Assembly (NCBI GenBank): GCA_039592335.1
Contig: JBDHBX010000005.1
Span: 58,624 to 122,623, forward strand
DNA: 64,000 nucleotides
Reading direction: 5' to 3'
Source of the DNA: WVYX01 sp039592335
Lineage (GTDB): Bacteria; Gemmatimonadota; Gemmatimonadetes; Gemmatimonadales; GWC2-71-9
The notes below the pieces were generated by a model, which did not search any database, was not told the DNA's origin, and saw only the letters and a list, made by a program, of their open reading frames with translations. The position numbers were made by a program, and so were the translations under genes. Within the stretch, counting starts at the first letter, position 1. Each line of letters begins with the position of its first letter. Below, one piece after another: positions 35,568 through 44,874 of the stretch.

Positions 35568-37486
35568 CGGGGGGCGCCTTTCCCCAGGGCTTCCCTGATC
35601 TCCCCCGCGGCATCGATCGCTGCCTCGACGTCGATCCTGAGTGCCCTGGCCTGCTGCGTGGCCGACGTGAGGTCGCTGAGCACCTGATCCATGTCCGCCG
35701 AGCGCAGCCGCAGCAGGTCGAACCGTACGTTCTGCACGGCCAATACGCATGACTCGAACTGCGACTCCACCTTGGCACGCCGCTTCACCAATTCCTCGAG
35801 CGCCGCACGCTGGCGCTTCAACAGGTCGAGCCGCCGCTCGCTCTCGGTATCGGCCGGTGCGCCCTCGAACTCCTGGATGCGCGAGTCGAGACGCGCCACC
35901 GCCTCGTCGTCGACATCCCGATCCATTGCCTGCAGCGTGCGCGCGAGCTCTACGGCGCGCTCCATGAGCGCATTCACCGTGGGTACGACCTCTGGCAGCA
36001 TCTGCCGATCGGATTCCGGCAACCTCTCCACCAAGCGCACGATGGCCGCGTGGTCTTTGCGCATCTGCTCGATCTGGCTCACCATGGTGCCGAACTCGCC
36101 CGACGTGGGCTCGACCAAGCCGGCGGGCAGCGCGGCCTTCCCCTTCGCGACGCCGCCCGGGACGGGCAGGGCGTCGGAAGCCGGTGGACGGTTGAGCACG
36201 TCCCGCATGCTGTACCCGGCCGACCACAGCTTGCCGTACTGTGAGCCGAGGCCGATGCCCCAGCCGATGGCCGGGAAGAGGAACCACGGGGAGTCGATCC
36301 CCGTCACGACGTTCAGCAGCAACAGGCCGCCGCACACCGAGACGTACGAGGCGAAGTTCGCCCGGAATTTCCGGACGATACCCGGCTCGCCCTGCTGGTC
36401 CCTCTTCTCGGGCGTCTGCCTCTTGGCCTCGCGCCGGCGCTCGGGTCGCGCGCCCGGCCTGCGGGCAGGGGCGCGGCCCTCGCTGAACCAGTCCCACCAG
36501 TCCGCGTCCTTCTGGCGGGCCGGGGGCCGTGCACGACCCTCGGCTCCCTGTGGGCGCGCCGGCGGGCGGCCCGTGCCCGATCGACTGGGCCGGCGGCTCA
36601 ACGGGGAGCGGGGTCGGTACGGCGCCGACTGCCGGCTCTCCAGGGCCCGCCGCAGTGCGTCGGCGGTGGGCCACCGGTTCTCGGGGTCCTTGTCGAGGCA
36701 TCGCATGACGGTGGTGGTGAGCTCCTCGGGGCAGTCCGAGCGCACGCTGCGGATGTCTGCCGGGACCTCGGTCACCTGCTTGAGCAGCATGCCCGCCACG
36801 GTCGGGGCCTTGAACGGCACTTCGCCGGTGAGCATCTCGTACGCCACCACGCCGAGCGAGTAGACGTCGCTGCGGGCGTCGATCTCCTTCTCTCCGCCGG
36901 CCTGCTCCGGGCTCATGTAGGCCGGCGTCCCGATCGCCACGCCGGTGCCGGTCAGGGTCCCGCCGCCGGCGTCGGTCAGGGCTTTGGCGATCCCGAAGTC
37001 GGTGACCATCACCCGCCGGCGCGTGCCTTCGAGCAGGATGTTGTCGGGTTTGATGTCGCGGTGGATCACGCTCATCGCGTGCGCCAGTCCGAGGGCGTCG
37101 GCCGTCTCCTTCATGACCCGGCGGGCTTCCTCGGCGGGGAGCCGCTCCCGGCGCCTGAGGCGCGCCGCCAGGGACTCACCGTCCACGTACCCCATCACGA
37201 AGTAGACCAGGCCCTCGGCCTCGCCGACGGCATGGATGGGCACGATGTGCGGATGGGACAGGCGCGCGGCCGTCTGGGCCTCCCGCAGAAACCGCTTGCG
37301 GATCTCCTCGCGAAAGGCTAGCTCAGGCGGGAGGACCTTGATCGCTACGCGGCGCTTGAGCTTGACGTCGCGGGCGCTGTAGACAATGCCCATCCCGCCC
37401 CGACCGATCTCCCCCTCGATCTCGTAGGAGCCAGCCAAGGCATCGGCCAGGCGGGATGCGACGGCACCCAAGTTCTTGTCTTCCAT
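35564..37486 (-). CDS. Ser/Thr protein kinase with C-terminal membrane and coiled-coil region
   Basis: 640 residues from the ATG at 37486 (MEDKNLGAVASRL); the frame is open upstream to 37792 but that part lies in the divergent gene. The kinase domain spans about 21-285: glycine loop GEIGRGGMGIVY, Lys50 in VAIKVLPPE, HRDIKPDNILLE, DFGIAKAL and GTPAYMSPEQAGG, all intact. A long Pro/Arg-rich linker follows, then two hydrophobic segments (about 425-465) and a helical coiled-coil tail of about 170 residues. There is no PASTA or propeller sensor. Confidence 0.9.
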   Translation of the reverse strand: MEDKNLGAVASRLADALAGSYEIEGEIGRGGMGIVYSARDVKLKRRVAIKVLPPELAFREEIRKRFLREAQTAARLSHPHIVPIHAVGEAEGLVYFVMGYVDGESLAARLRRRERLPAEEARRVMKETADALGLAHAMSVIHRDIKPDNILLEGTRRRVMVTDFGIAKALTDAGGGTLTGTGVAIGTPAYMSPEQAGGEKEIDARSDVYSLGVVAYEMLTGEVPFKAPTVAGMLLKQVTEVPADIRSVRSDCPEELTTTVMRCLDKDPENRWPTADALRRALESRQSAPYRPRSPLSRRPSRSGTGRPPARPQGAEGRARPPARQKDADWWDWFSEGRAPARRPGARPERRREAKRQTPEKRDQQGEPGIVRKFRANFASYVSVCGGLLLLNVVTGIDSPWFLFPAIGWGIGLGSQYGKLWSAGYSMRDVLNRPPASDALPVPGGVAKGKAALPAGLVEPTSGEFGTMVSQIEQMRKDHAAIVRLVERLPESDRQMLPEVVPTVNALMERAVELARTLQAMDRDVDDEAVARLDSRIQEFEGAPADTESERRLDLLKRQRAALEELVKRRAKVESQFESCVLAVQNVRFDLLRLRSADMDQVLSDLTSATQQARALRIDVEAAIDAAGEIREALGKGAPR

Positions 37487-37568
37487 GTAGCATATGGTCC
37501 GGACCCGGGGTAGATTAAAGGGCCGCAACCCCCTTGGCAACCTGAACGTACGCCACTTTGAGACCCAA

Positions 37569-37814
37569 ATGCGTTGGGTAACCGACGATGCCGGACGGCG
37601 ATGGTCCGTGGAACGCGTGGGCCGGACCTCGGGCATGATCCCGGGCAAGAAGGACAAGCGTACATTCCCGGAGCCGGCCGACATCATTCGCTTCGAATGC
37701 CAGTCGGACGGGTCCGAGCCGGCGCGGGAGACCTCTGCGCGTGCCGGGTTGCTGGAGCAGCTCACCGAGTCTGAGCTCAGAGCCCTACTCAACGTCGCGC
37801 CCCGGGCCCCCTGA
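37569..37814 (+). CDS. Small hypothetical protein divergent from the kinase
   Basis: 81 residues from the ATG at 37569 (MRWVTDDAGRRWSVERVGRTSG); the frame opens earlier at 37494 but the extra part resembles no protein. It contains GKKDKRTFPEPADIIRFECQ and a C-terminal amphipathic helix (LLEQLTESELRALL). The SGMIPGKK-FPEPADIIRFEC pattern looks conserved, as in lineage-specific small proteins, but I cannot name a family. Soluble, no cysteine motif. Confidence 0.6.
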   Translation: MRWVTDDAGRRWSVERVGRTSGMIPGKKDKRTFPEPADIIRFECQSDGSEPARETSARAGLLEQLTESELRALLNVAPRAP

Positions 37815-38024
37815 TTAGGAGATCGCCACGAACGGGGACCACCGGCCAGATTGGCAGGCGGGTCCGCGTGCCCGCCCCTTTCGGCAGGAACACGTGCCGC
37901 AGAGGATGTGTTGCACCCGAGAAAGCGGTGTATTGTGGCGGTTTGAGCGGCACAGTCTGTGCCTCACTCGACGGTAGCTGACTGATTCCACGAGGCGACC
38001 CCCTCGGCGGGAGGGGAGGATGAT

Positions 38025-40445
38025 ATGTCCGAGATAATGTCCACACGCTTGCGCCTGCCCGTGCTGCCACTGCGGGAGACCGTGATGTTCCCGGGCGTCA
38101 CCGCACCGATCGGTGCCGGTCGCCCCGGCACGCTGCGGGCCATCGAATCCGCGCTGAAGGAAGAAGAGCAGCTCATCTTCTCCGTTGCGCAGCGCGATAA
38201 CGTGGACAACGCCCGCCCGGAGGTGCTCTACACCACCGGCACCGTGACCCGCATCGGCCAGGTTCAGCGCGGGCTGGGGGGCATCCAACTACTCCTGCAG
38301 GGAGAGTACCGAGCCACGGTGCTGCAGTACTCGGAGGACGCGGGCTACATCGAGGCCGTGGTGCAGGAGGCGCCGGATCTCCCCCCGCTCGACCACGAGG
38401 ACGCGGCGTTCGTCGCCCTGCACAAGGAGGTGCGGGAACGCGCCGCCGAGCTCGGTGTGAAGACGGGATTGCCGGAAGAGGTCGTGAAGCAGGTGCTCGA
38501 CGGCGTGGAAGACCCCGGGAGCTTCGCCGATCTCGTCGCCGGTTACATCGACATATCCCCGGCTGAGCGTCAGGCGTTGCTCGAGACACGCGGCGTCGAG
38601 GAACGGCTACGCCGCGTGTTGATTCACGTGCAGCGGCAGCTCGAGCTCGCGGATGCCCAGGAAGAGATCAAGTCCAAGGTCCAGGAGGAGATCGGCGAGC
38701 GGCAACGCGAGATGTTCCTGCGCGAGCAGATGAAGGCGATCCAGAAGGAGCTGGGCGAGGACGAGTCGCAGGAGGTGGACGAGCTGCGCGAGCGGCTGCT
38801 GCAACTTGAGCTGCCCAAGGAGGTGCGCAAGGAAGTAGACCGGGAGCTGCGGCGACTCGCCCGCACTGCGAAGGATTCGATGGAGGCGCAGGTCATCCGC
38901 ACGTTCCTCGAAACGGTCGCCGAGCTGCCGTGGAACAAGCGTAGCGAAGACCATCTCGATCTCAAGGAAGCGGCGAAGATCCTCGACGAGGACCACTACG
39001 GCCTGCAGGACGTAAAGGACCGCGTCCTCGAGTTCCTCGCGGTGCGGCAGCTGCTACAGCAACGCGACGAGGGCACCACCGGTGAGTTTGTGGGGAATGT
39101 GGACGATCGTCGTTCGAGGGGATCGATCCTGTTGTTCATCGGCCCGCCGGGCGTCGGCAAGACGTCCATTGCCAAGTCCATCGCTCGCTCCATCGGACGG
39201 CAGTACGTGCGCATCTCCCTCGGGGGCGCACGGGACGAGGCGGACATCCGGGGGCACCGGCGCACGTACGTGGGTGCCATGGCCGGCCGCATCATCGAGG
39301 GAATGAAGCGGGCCGGTACCAAGAACCCGGTATTCCTGCTGGACGAGGTGGACAAGCTCGGTGTGTCGTTCCAGGGCGATCCGGCGTCGGCGCTGCTCGA
39401 GGTGCTCGATCCGGCGCAGAACGATTCGTTCACCGATCACTATCTCGGCGTGCCGTTCGATCTCTCGGAAGTGCTGTTCATCGCGACGGCCAATTTCCGC
39501 CAGCTGATCCCGGGGCCGCTACTCGACCGCATGGAAGAGGTCGAGTTCACCGGCTACACCGAGAACGAGAAGCTCCAGATCGCGAAGCAGTTTCTGGTAC
39601 CGCGGCAGCTCGCTGAAGCAGGACTGGCGCCGCGCGAGTTCGTGATGAAGGAGGATGTCATCCGCAAGATGGTCTCGGGCTACACGCGCGAGGCCGGCGT
39701 GCGGCAGCTGGAACGCGAAATCGGCCGGATGGCCCGCAAGGTCGCGCGCAAGATCGCCGCGGGCGACGTGGATCACCTGGAGCCGACCGAAGCGGACGTG
39801 GAGGATCTCCTCGGGCGGCCCACGGTGTTCCCCGAGCGAGCCGCCGAGGAAGACAAGGTCGGGGTCGCCACGGGGATGTTCTACACGCCTGTGGGCGGCG
39901 ATATCATGTTCGTCGAGGTTTCCGTGATGAACGGGCGGAACAACCTGGTACTCACCGGCCAGCTCGGCGACGTCATGAAGGAATCGGCACAGGCCGCGCT
40001 GACCTATGCCAAGTCGCATGCCGAGCAGCTTGGCATTGCCGGGGACCTGGCAGGCAAGGATTTCCACATCCATGTTCCGGCCGGAGCCATTCCAAAGGAC
40101 GGTCCGTCGGCCGGTGTCACCATGGCGACGGCGCTGGTGAGCGCGCTGTCCGGTGTGCCGGTGCGGAGTGACGTGGCGATGACCGGAGAGATTACGCTTT
40201 CGGGTCGCGTATTGCCGATCGGTGGGGTGAAGGAAAAGGTACTGGGGGCCTGCCGCGCGGGAATCGCGAACATCATTCTGCCCAAGGAGAACGAGGCGGA
40301 CCTGCAGGACCTGAGCGAGGAAGAGCGCAAGCGAATCACCGTCTATCCTGCGGAAGTCTTGGGGGACGTGCTGAAGGTGGCGTTGGGGACTGTGGGCGGG
40401 AAGAAGCTGGAGACGGAGGAGGAGCCGGTAGGCGTTACCAGCTGA
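38025..40445 (+). CDS. lon: ATP-dependent protease Lon
   Basis: 806 residues, full length. It degrades misfolded and regulatory proteins. The N-terminal LON domain starts RLPVLPLRETVMFPG. The AAA+ module has Walker A FIGPPGVGKTSIAKS, Walker B VFLLDEVDK and the sensor region. The protease domain has the catalytic Ser in KDGPSAGVTMATA and the Lys in GGVKEKVLGA. A strong ribosome site (GGAGGGGAGGATGAT) precedes the ATG. The 210 bases upstream hold no gene and no CIRCE or HAIR element that I can see. It overlaps the convergent TetR gene by 11 bases. Confidence 0.95.
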   Translation: MSEIMSTRLRLPVLPLRETVMFPGVTAPIGAGRPGTLRAIESALKEEEQLIFSVAQRDNVDNARPEVLYTTGTVTRIGQVQRGLGGIQLLLQGEYRATVLQYSEDAGYIEAVVQEAPDLPPLDHEDAAFVALHKEVRERAAELGVKTGLPEEVVKQVLDGVEDPGSFADLVAGYIDISPAERQALLETRGVEERLRRVLIHVQRQLELADAQEEIKSKVQEEIGERQREMFLREQMKAIQKELGEDESQEVDELRERLLQLELPKEVRKEVDRELRRLARTAKDSMEAQVIRTFLETVAELPWNKRSEDHLDLKEAAKILDEDHYGLQDVKDRVLEFLAVRQLLQQRDEGTTGEFVGNVDDRRSRGSILLFIGPPGVGKTSIAKSIARSIGRQYVRISLGGARDEADIRGHRRTYVGAMAGRIIEGMKRAGTKNPVFLLDEVDKLGVSFQGDPASALLEVLDPAQNDSFTDHYLGVPFDLSEVLFIATANFRQLIPGPLLDRMEEVEFTGYTENEKLQIAKQFLVPRQLAEAGLAPREFVMKEDVIRKMVSGYTREAGVRQLEREIGRMARKVARKIAAGDVDHLEPTEADVEDLLGRPTVFPERAAEEDKVGVATGMFYTPVGGDIMFVEVSVMNGRNNLVLTGQLGDVMKESAQAALTYAKSHAEQLGIAGDLAGKDFHIHVPAGAIPKDGPSAGVTMATALVSALSGVPVRSDVAMTGEITLSGRVLPIGGVKEKVLGACRAGIANIILPKENEADLQDLSEEERKRITVYPAEVLGDVLKVALGTVGGKKLETEEEPVGVTS

Positions 40446-41061
40446 GCGAGCGAGCCAGCAGACTCGACACCTCGTTGAGCCACGCGGCCCTGCAGCCCTC
40501 CGCGGGGCCGTTCTGCGTCAAGGACCCCTCGAGCGCGAAGTAGCCAAGCAACAAGACGACGGCCTGCCGGGCCACCGTGTGCGGATCGGCGTCGTCGCGG
40601 TAGTGTCCCAAGCCCTGGCCATCGGAGACTGCCTGGGCTAGCCGGCCGGCGAGGCTGCGGGCCGGGAGGTCGGCGGCCGTGTCCTCGTGCCGGTCGAAGG
40701 TACCTCGGACCAGCAGCCTGGCCAGGTCCGGGGACTCGGCCAGAGTGACGAATGCTGCCTTGAGCTCGTGCCGGAGACGCCCGGCCGCATGCTCGGGAGC
40801 TCTTCTCACATTCCTGGCCGCCCGGTCAAGCTGTGCCACAGCCTCGTCGATGACGGCCCGGTAGAGGCCGGCCTTCGTGCCGAAGTAATAGAAGAGGAGC
40901 TGCTTGTTAACGCCGGCCCGGTCCGCAATGCGCTCCGTCCGCGCGCCCGCATACCCGAACTGGGCGAACTCTGGGATCGCTGCCTCTATTAACAGCTTGG
41001 GAGAGTTGCGGTTAGTAGTCTCACGGGCCACGACGTCAACCGATTGGTTGAGGCAGGCCAT
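40435..41061 (-). CDS. TetR/AcrR family transcriptional regulator
   Basis: 208 residues. The N-terminal helix-turn-helix is ARTERIADRAGVNKQLLFYYFGTKAGLYRAV, typed in two parts, with the TetR LFYYFGTK signature. The ligand domain has the look of TetR_C of the fatty-acid or drug-sensing kinds but no ligand can be named. A 6-bp inverted repeat (GGTGTC ... GACACC) lies 15-35 bases before its start. It is divergent from nothing close and converges on lon. Confidence 0.88.
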   Translation of the reverse strand: MACLNQSVDVVARETTNRNSPKLLIEAAIPEFAQFGYAGARTERIADRAGVNKQLLFYYFGTKAGLYRAVIDEAVAQLDRAARNVRRAPEHAAGRLRHELKAAFVTLAESPDLARLLVRGTFDRHEDTAADLPARSLAGRLAQAVSDGQGLGHYRDDADPHTVARQAVVLLLGYFALEGSLTQNGPAEGCRAAWLNEVSSLLARSLSW

Positions 41062-41075
41062 ATACTCGGTGTCGC

Positions 41076-41096
41076 GGTGTCACTTGTCAAGACACC
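41076..41096. promoter_or_regulatory. Inverted repeat upstream of TetR gene
   Basis: GGTGTC (41076-41081) and GACACC (41091-41096) form an inverted repeat with a 9-base spacer, 15-35 bases upstream of the TetR start. It could be the autoregulatory operator. The arms are short, so chance is possible. Confidence 0.35.
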
Positions 41097-41107
41097 CCGG
41101 CTGCTGG

Positions 41108-41800
41108 TCAAGCGGTCAAAGCGGCAAGCGAGGCGCTGGCGGCCCCCACGAGAATCGGATCGGAGGACCAGAGCCCGGAGAGCGAGCCGTTCTGCTCGGT
41201 GGCCAGGATCGCGGAGCCAGGAGAGGACAGGATGGTGGCTGCGCTGCCGAAGTGGTCCCGCACGGAATCGGGGTCGACGGGTCCTGCGATCGGTAGCGGG
41301 AACCGCTCCGGTGCCTCCCCGACTGCCCAAAGCTCCGTTTCCGCCCCGTCGGCGGCGCGCTTCCGCCAGACCGGCAGGAGCTGGGCGATGTGCCGTCCGG
41401 GCGCCATGAAGTAAACCGGGCCCACCGCGCGCGCCGCGGTCCGCAGGACCAGCTCCTGGAGCTCGCGCTCACCCCGGAATGGAACGGTTGCGGGCTCACC
41501 CGCCCCGCCGCGCTCACGCAGCTGCCGCTCCAGGCGGTCGAGCTGGCGGGCCTGGCCTCGAGCGACCAGGGCGATCAAGGCATCGGGCGCCACCGCACGG
41601 AAAACCTTCGGAGTCTCCTGCCCCGCCCTGGCAGCCCCCTTGGCGACAAGCCCGTGCAACGCTTGGTAAGTGTTTGCCCTCGCTATGCTTAGGGCCTTGG
41701 ATAGCTGGTATCCGGAGGAGGGGCCCCGCTCCAGCAGAGCCTCATAGACGAGGCTCTCGGTGGGAGTGAATCCGAAGGGCGTAAAGTCGAGATCAGGCAT
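41108..41800 (-). CDS. TrmB-like transcriptional regulator
   Basis: 230 residues. The N-terminal winged helix FGFTPTESLVYEALLERGPSSG, then YQLSKALSIARANTYQALHGLVAKGA is the TrmB signature (archaeal sugar and similar regulators, also in bacteria). The C-terminal part (about 80-225) resembles the TrmB effector domain, with LVLRTAARAVGPVYFMAPG. Its ligand is unknown. A perfect 9-bp-arm palindrome sits right before the start codon. Confidence 0.83.
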   Translation of the reverse strand: MPDLDFTPFGFTPTESLVYEALLERGPSSGYQLSKALSIARANTYQALHGLVAKGAARAGQETPKVFRAVAPDALIALVARGQARQLDRLERQLRERGGAGEPATVPFRGERELQELVLRTAARAVGPVYFMAPGRHIAQLLPVWRKRAADGAETELWAVGEAPERFPLPIAGPVDPDSVRDHFGSAATILSSPGSAILATEQNGSLSGLWSSDPILVGAASASLAALTA

Positions 41801-41802
41801 GG

Positions 41803-41822
41803 GTAGTAGCTAGAGCTACTAC
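41803..41822. promoter_or_regulatory. Perfect palindrome before TrmB-like gene, operator candidate
   Basis: GTAGTAGCT and AGCTACTAC flank a 2-base spacer, giving a 20-bp perfect inverted repeat that starts 3 bases upstream of the ATG at 41800. The placement suggests autoregulation by the encoded TrmB-like protein. Confidence 0.65.
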
Positions 41823-41980
41823 TATGGGATGTTCGGTGTCGCGGCGCAAGCGGCAGTGCGGAGAATCGGCCGCTTCTGGGGATTCTGGGGAGGGGCGGTC
41901 GCATCCGGCGGCCACGGAGCCTACCGGAGCGAGAGGCTCTCTCGGTCCCAATTGTGGCAATGCGGTTGATCGGTAGCGCG

Positions 41981-42946
41981 CTACACGTACTCCAGCTGCC
42001 ACCCCGCGAGCTTGGCGATCAGCACGAGCCGGAACGTCACGTCTGCCTTGCGGCGCTCGGGCGTCCTGGTGTCGACTTCGAGCGGGAAAGCGAAATCCGC
42101 CACCTTGGAGCCGCTCTTCGGCAAGGCCCGGAGATTCTTCGGGTTCCACACGCCCTGCTCATCGCAGTCATTGATCAGGCGGCCAAGGATCCGCTGCGCC
42201 GTCGTCGAGGCCTGGAGCAGGCCGAGGCGCGTGAGCAGCTCGATCCAGTGCAGGGCGAACGGCAGGTCCTTGGGGTTGCCCGAGCTCTCGGCCTTGAGCG
42301 GGTCGCCCAGCACCTGGAACGTGGGCTGTATGACTTTGCGGCCGATCTGAATGACGTAGCTGCGCTTGGAGGCGGGCCGCACTAGGTAGGCGCCGAGCCG
42401 ATCCACGAAGCCGGCACGCTCCCGCTGAATGTTGGACATGTAGGCGACGATCGCCACCGAGAACAGGGTGGGTGGACTCGCCTCTGGCTGCAGGATGTTG
42501 CGTGAGGCCGACCGCTTGATCGGCTTCTCGGCGTACTCACTGCGCAGGAACTGGGAAACGCGGGATGCGATCTTGTGGGCCGCCCCCCGGACTCGCGGAT
42601 CGTCGATCCTGCCTGCGTGAGCCAGTGCGGCCGTGGCCGCCTCGCGCATCAGATCCCGGGCCCACACCCCCAGGGCGGGGCTGTTCTTCGCGGCCTTTTG
42701 GTACTCGAACAGGAGGGCCGGGTCCTCATCCCGCGAGATGAGCCGGTGAAATACTCGCTCCACCAGCCGGTAGGGGCGCTCACCCTCCGGGTAGCCCAAC
42801 TCCACCAAGTGACGGTATTGCGCCACTGTCCCGACATCTTTGAGACCCTGTGCCTTCGACGCTGCGAGTCCCAGGATGTTCCCTCCCCACACGCCGTTCC
42901 CCTTCTGCTTGCGAACCGTCTGCGTAACACCTTTATACTGAAGCAC
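41981..42946 (-). CDS. Orphan 321-residue protein, unknown function
   Basis: No family recognised. It is soluble and strongly helical. The first part contains GVWGGNILGLAASKAQGLKD and GERPYRLVERVFHRLISRDED; the middle has RDLMREAATAALAHAGRID and RVSQFLRSEYAEKP; the end has WNPKNLRALPKSGSKVADFAFPLE and VTFRLVLIAKLAGW. A possible -10 TATAAA lies inside the first codons, so the true start may be a later GTG (42892, with AAGGGG upstream). No transposase or nuclease motif is evident. Confidence 0.7.
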   Translation of the reverse strand: MLQYKGVTQTVRKQKGNGVWGGNILGLAASKAQGLKDVGTVAQYRHLVELGYPEGERPYRLVERVFHRLISRDEDPALLFEYQKAAKNSPALGVWARDLMREAATAALAHAGRIDDPRVRGAAHKIASRVSQFLRSEYAEKPIKRSASRNILQPEASPPTLFSVAIVAYMSNIQRERAGFVDRLGAYLVRPASKRSYVIQIGRKVIQPTFQVLGDPLKAESSGNPKDLPFALHWIELLTRLGLLQASTTAQRILGRLINDCDEQGVWNPKNLRALPKSGSKVADFAFPLEVDTRTPERRKADVTFRLVLIAKLAGWQLEYV

Positions 42947-43185
42947 TTCCGCCCGCAGAGAGAGGTGATCGGCGGGGGTCGCGGCGCCTCGCGGGAGAAT
43001 CTCTGTAAGCGTCCGCCAGCGGATCGGAGCGCAGGCGTTCTCTCTGATCCAGCTGACCGGAACCCGGTGTGTGGTCGGCAGATCCAGGGGATCGTCTCCT
43101 TGAGGAGCCGGGATTGACCGGGAAATCGGGCGGGAACATACCTACTCTGCCCCGTTTCGGCCAGTGCCAACAAAGGGCGAAAATG

Positions 43186-44874
43186 CTAGGGTGTAGCCTC
43201 CCGTAGTCGCTTCAGCCGCAACTGCTCGCCCGCGGGCCGGAACTCTGAGTCCCGGCCCCACGCCGGGTAGTCGCTGGTGGCTGCCAGCTCCCAGGCCAGC
43301 CGGAGTAGCAGGCGAACCTGCTGCAGCAGGCCCGCGTATTCGAAATCGTCGCGGAATTCGTCGCTGGGCTGGTGGTAGTGCCGCGCGACGTACTCCCCCT
43401 CCCGCTCGACCCCCCAGTCCGGCGGCCGGTTGGCGAAGCTCGATCCAGCGCGGAGTGACACCACCGGAATCCCGGCGCGGGCAAAGGCCAGGTGATCGGA
43501 CCGATAGAAGTGTCCGGCGTGGGGGCTCGGATCGGGTGCGCGCTCGACACCCTCCGAGACCCACGCCCGATCCACGTAGGTCAGGATCTCGGAACGCTCG
43601 GCGCCCAACGCGACCGCATCGTTCGCGACGCCCCACAGGTTCGCGCGGTCGATGTTGATGGCTGCGGCGGTGTGCTCGAGCGGCACCGGCGGTGCCCGCG
43701 TGTATGCCTGCGCCCCGAGCAGGCCCGACTCCTCAGCGGTGGTGGCCACCAGTACGATGGCGCGGCGGGGCGACGGGCCGCTCACCGCCAATCCGGCTCC
43801 CACGGCGAGCAGCGCCGCCACGCCGGAAGCGTTGTCCAGCGCGCCATTGTAGATGGAGTCGCCGTCCACCGGAATTCCCACACCGAGGTGGTCGTAGTGC
43901 GCGGTGATCACGACTGCCTCCCGGGCTCGCTCCGCATCTCCACCCGGGGCGCGCGCGACCACGTTGACGGACCGCATGCGGCGGATCTCGCTCCGGATGT
44001 GCACGACGGCGTGCGCATCGAGCGGAATAGGTCGGAACTCCGGCCGCTGCGCCCTGCGCACCAGCAGGTCGTAGTCTCGACCCCCTGCCGCCAGCATTTC
44101 CCGCGCCGCCTCCTCCGTCATCCATGCGCCGAACCGCAACGATTCCTGCACCGGGCGATCGAGCTGAATCTGCTCTCCCGACCACGAGTTGCGGATGACG
44201 CTCCATGGATAGGTAGCGCTCTCGTCGGTGTGGATGAGGATGGCGCCGATGGCACCGAGGCGGGCGGCTTGCTCCAGCTTGTAGGTCCAGCGTCCGTAGT
44301 AGGTCAGCGCCCTCCCGTTGAAGCGAGAGGAATCTGTGAAACCCGGGTCGTTGACCAGCATCAACAGGATCTTCCCGGTCATGGACGTGCTCTTGTAGTC
44401 GTCCCAATTCCACTCGGGTGCTTCGATCCCGTAGCCCACGAACACCACGTCCCCGTCCACGGTCATGGATTCCTCGGGCCGCGCGGGCCACGCGACGAAC
44501 TCGGTGAGGAAATCGATGCTGCTGGTGTGGGCGCCGGCGCCGAGCACGAGTGAAGGTTCCGGGGTCATGCCCACCAGGTCGACGGGTTGGAAGTAGCTCC
44601 CGTCGGCCGCGCCCGGCGCGAGTCCCAAGAGCTCGAACTGGGATGCGATGTAGCGGGCCGCGAGATCCCCACCGGGCGTGCCCGGAGCGCGCCCTTCGAG
44701 CAGGTCGTCGGAAAGAAACCGCAAGTGTGCCCGTGCCATCTCGGCCGTCGGTGCGGCGAGCGCACGCCCCAGGGCGGTGGTGGCCACCTGTGCCGGTTGC
44801 TGCGCAGCTGCCCGAGCCGAGGCGAGCCCACAGGCCAACACGCTCAGGATCAGCGCGGCGCGCGCCGTGCTCAT
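43186..44874 (-). CDS. Secreted M28 family metallopeptidase
   Basis: 562 residues with an N-terminal signal peptide (LILSVLACGLASARAAAQQ). A PA-type insert domain (about 100-270) precedes the peptidase. The two-zinc ligands are visible: ITAHYDHLGVG, NGALDNASGVAALL, TTAEESGLLGA and FYRSDHLAFARAG. It likely acts as an extracellular aminopeptidase or dipeptidase. It starts by ATGA overlap with the upstream gene. Confidence 0.9.
   Translation of the reverse strand: MSTARAALILSVLACGLASARAAAQQPAQVATTALGRALAAPTAEMARAHLRFLSDDLLEGRAPGTPGGDLAARYIASQFELLGLAPGAADGSYFQPVDLVGMTPEPSLVLGAGAHTSSIDFLTEFVAWPARPEESMTVDGDVVFVGYGIEAPEWNWDDYKSTSMTGKILLMLVNDPGFTDSSRFNGRALTYYGRWTYKLEQAARLGAIGAILIHTDESATYPWSVIRNSWSGEQIQLDRPVQESLRFGAWMTEEAAREMLAAGGRDYDLLVRRAQRPEFRPIPLDAHAVVHIRSEIRRMRSVNVVARAPGGDAERAREAVVITAHYDHLGVGIPVDGDSIYNGALDNASGVAALLAVGAGLAVSGPSPRRAIVLVATTAEESGLLGAQAYTRAPPVPLEHTAAAINIDRANLWGVANDAVALGAERSEILTYVDRAWVSEGVERAPDPSPHAGHFYRSDHLAFARAGIPVVSLRAGSSFANRPPDWGVEREGEYVARHYHQPSDEFRDDFEYAGLLQQVRLLLRLAWELAATSDYPAWGRDSEFRPAGEQLRLKRLREATP

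Noticed and set aside
42947..43185. Small RNA or gene in the gap before the M28 gene
   Set aside because: No coding-like frame, tRNA shape or strong hairpin was found.
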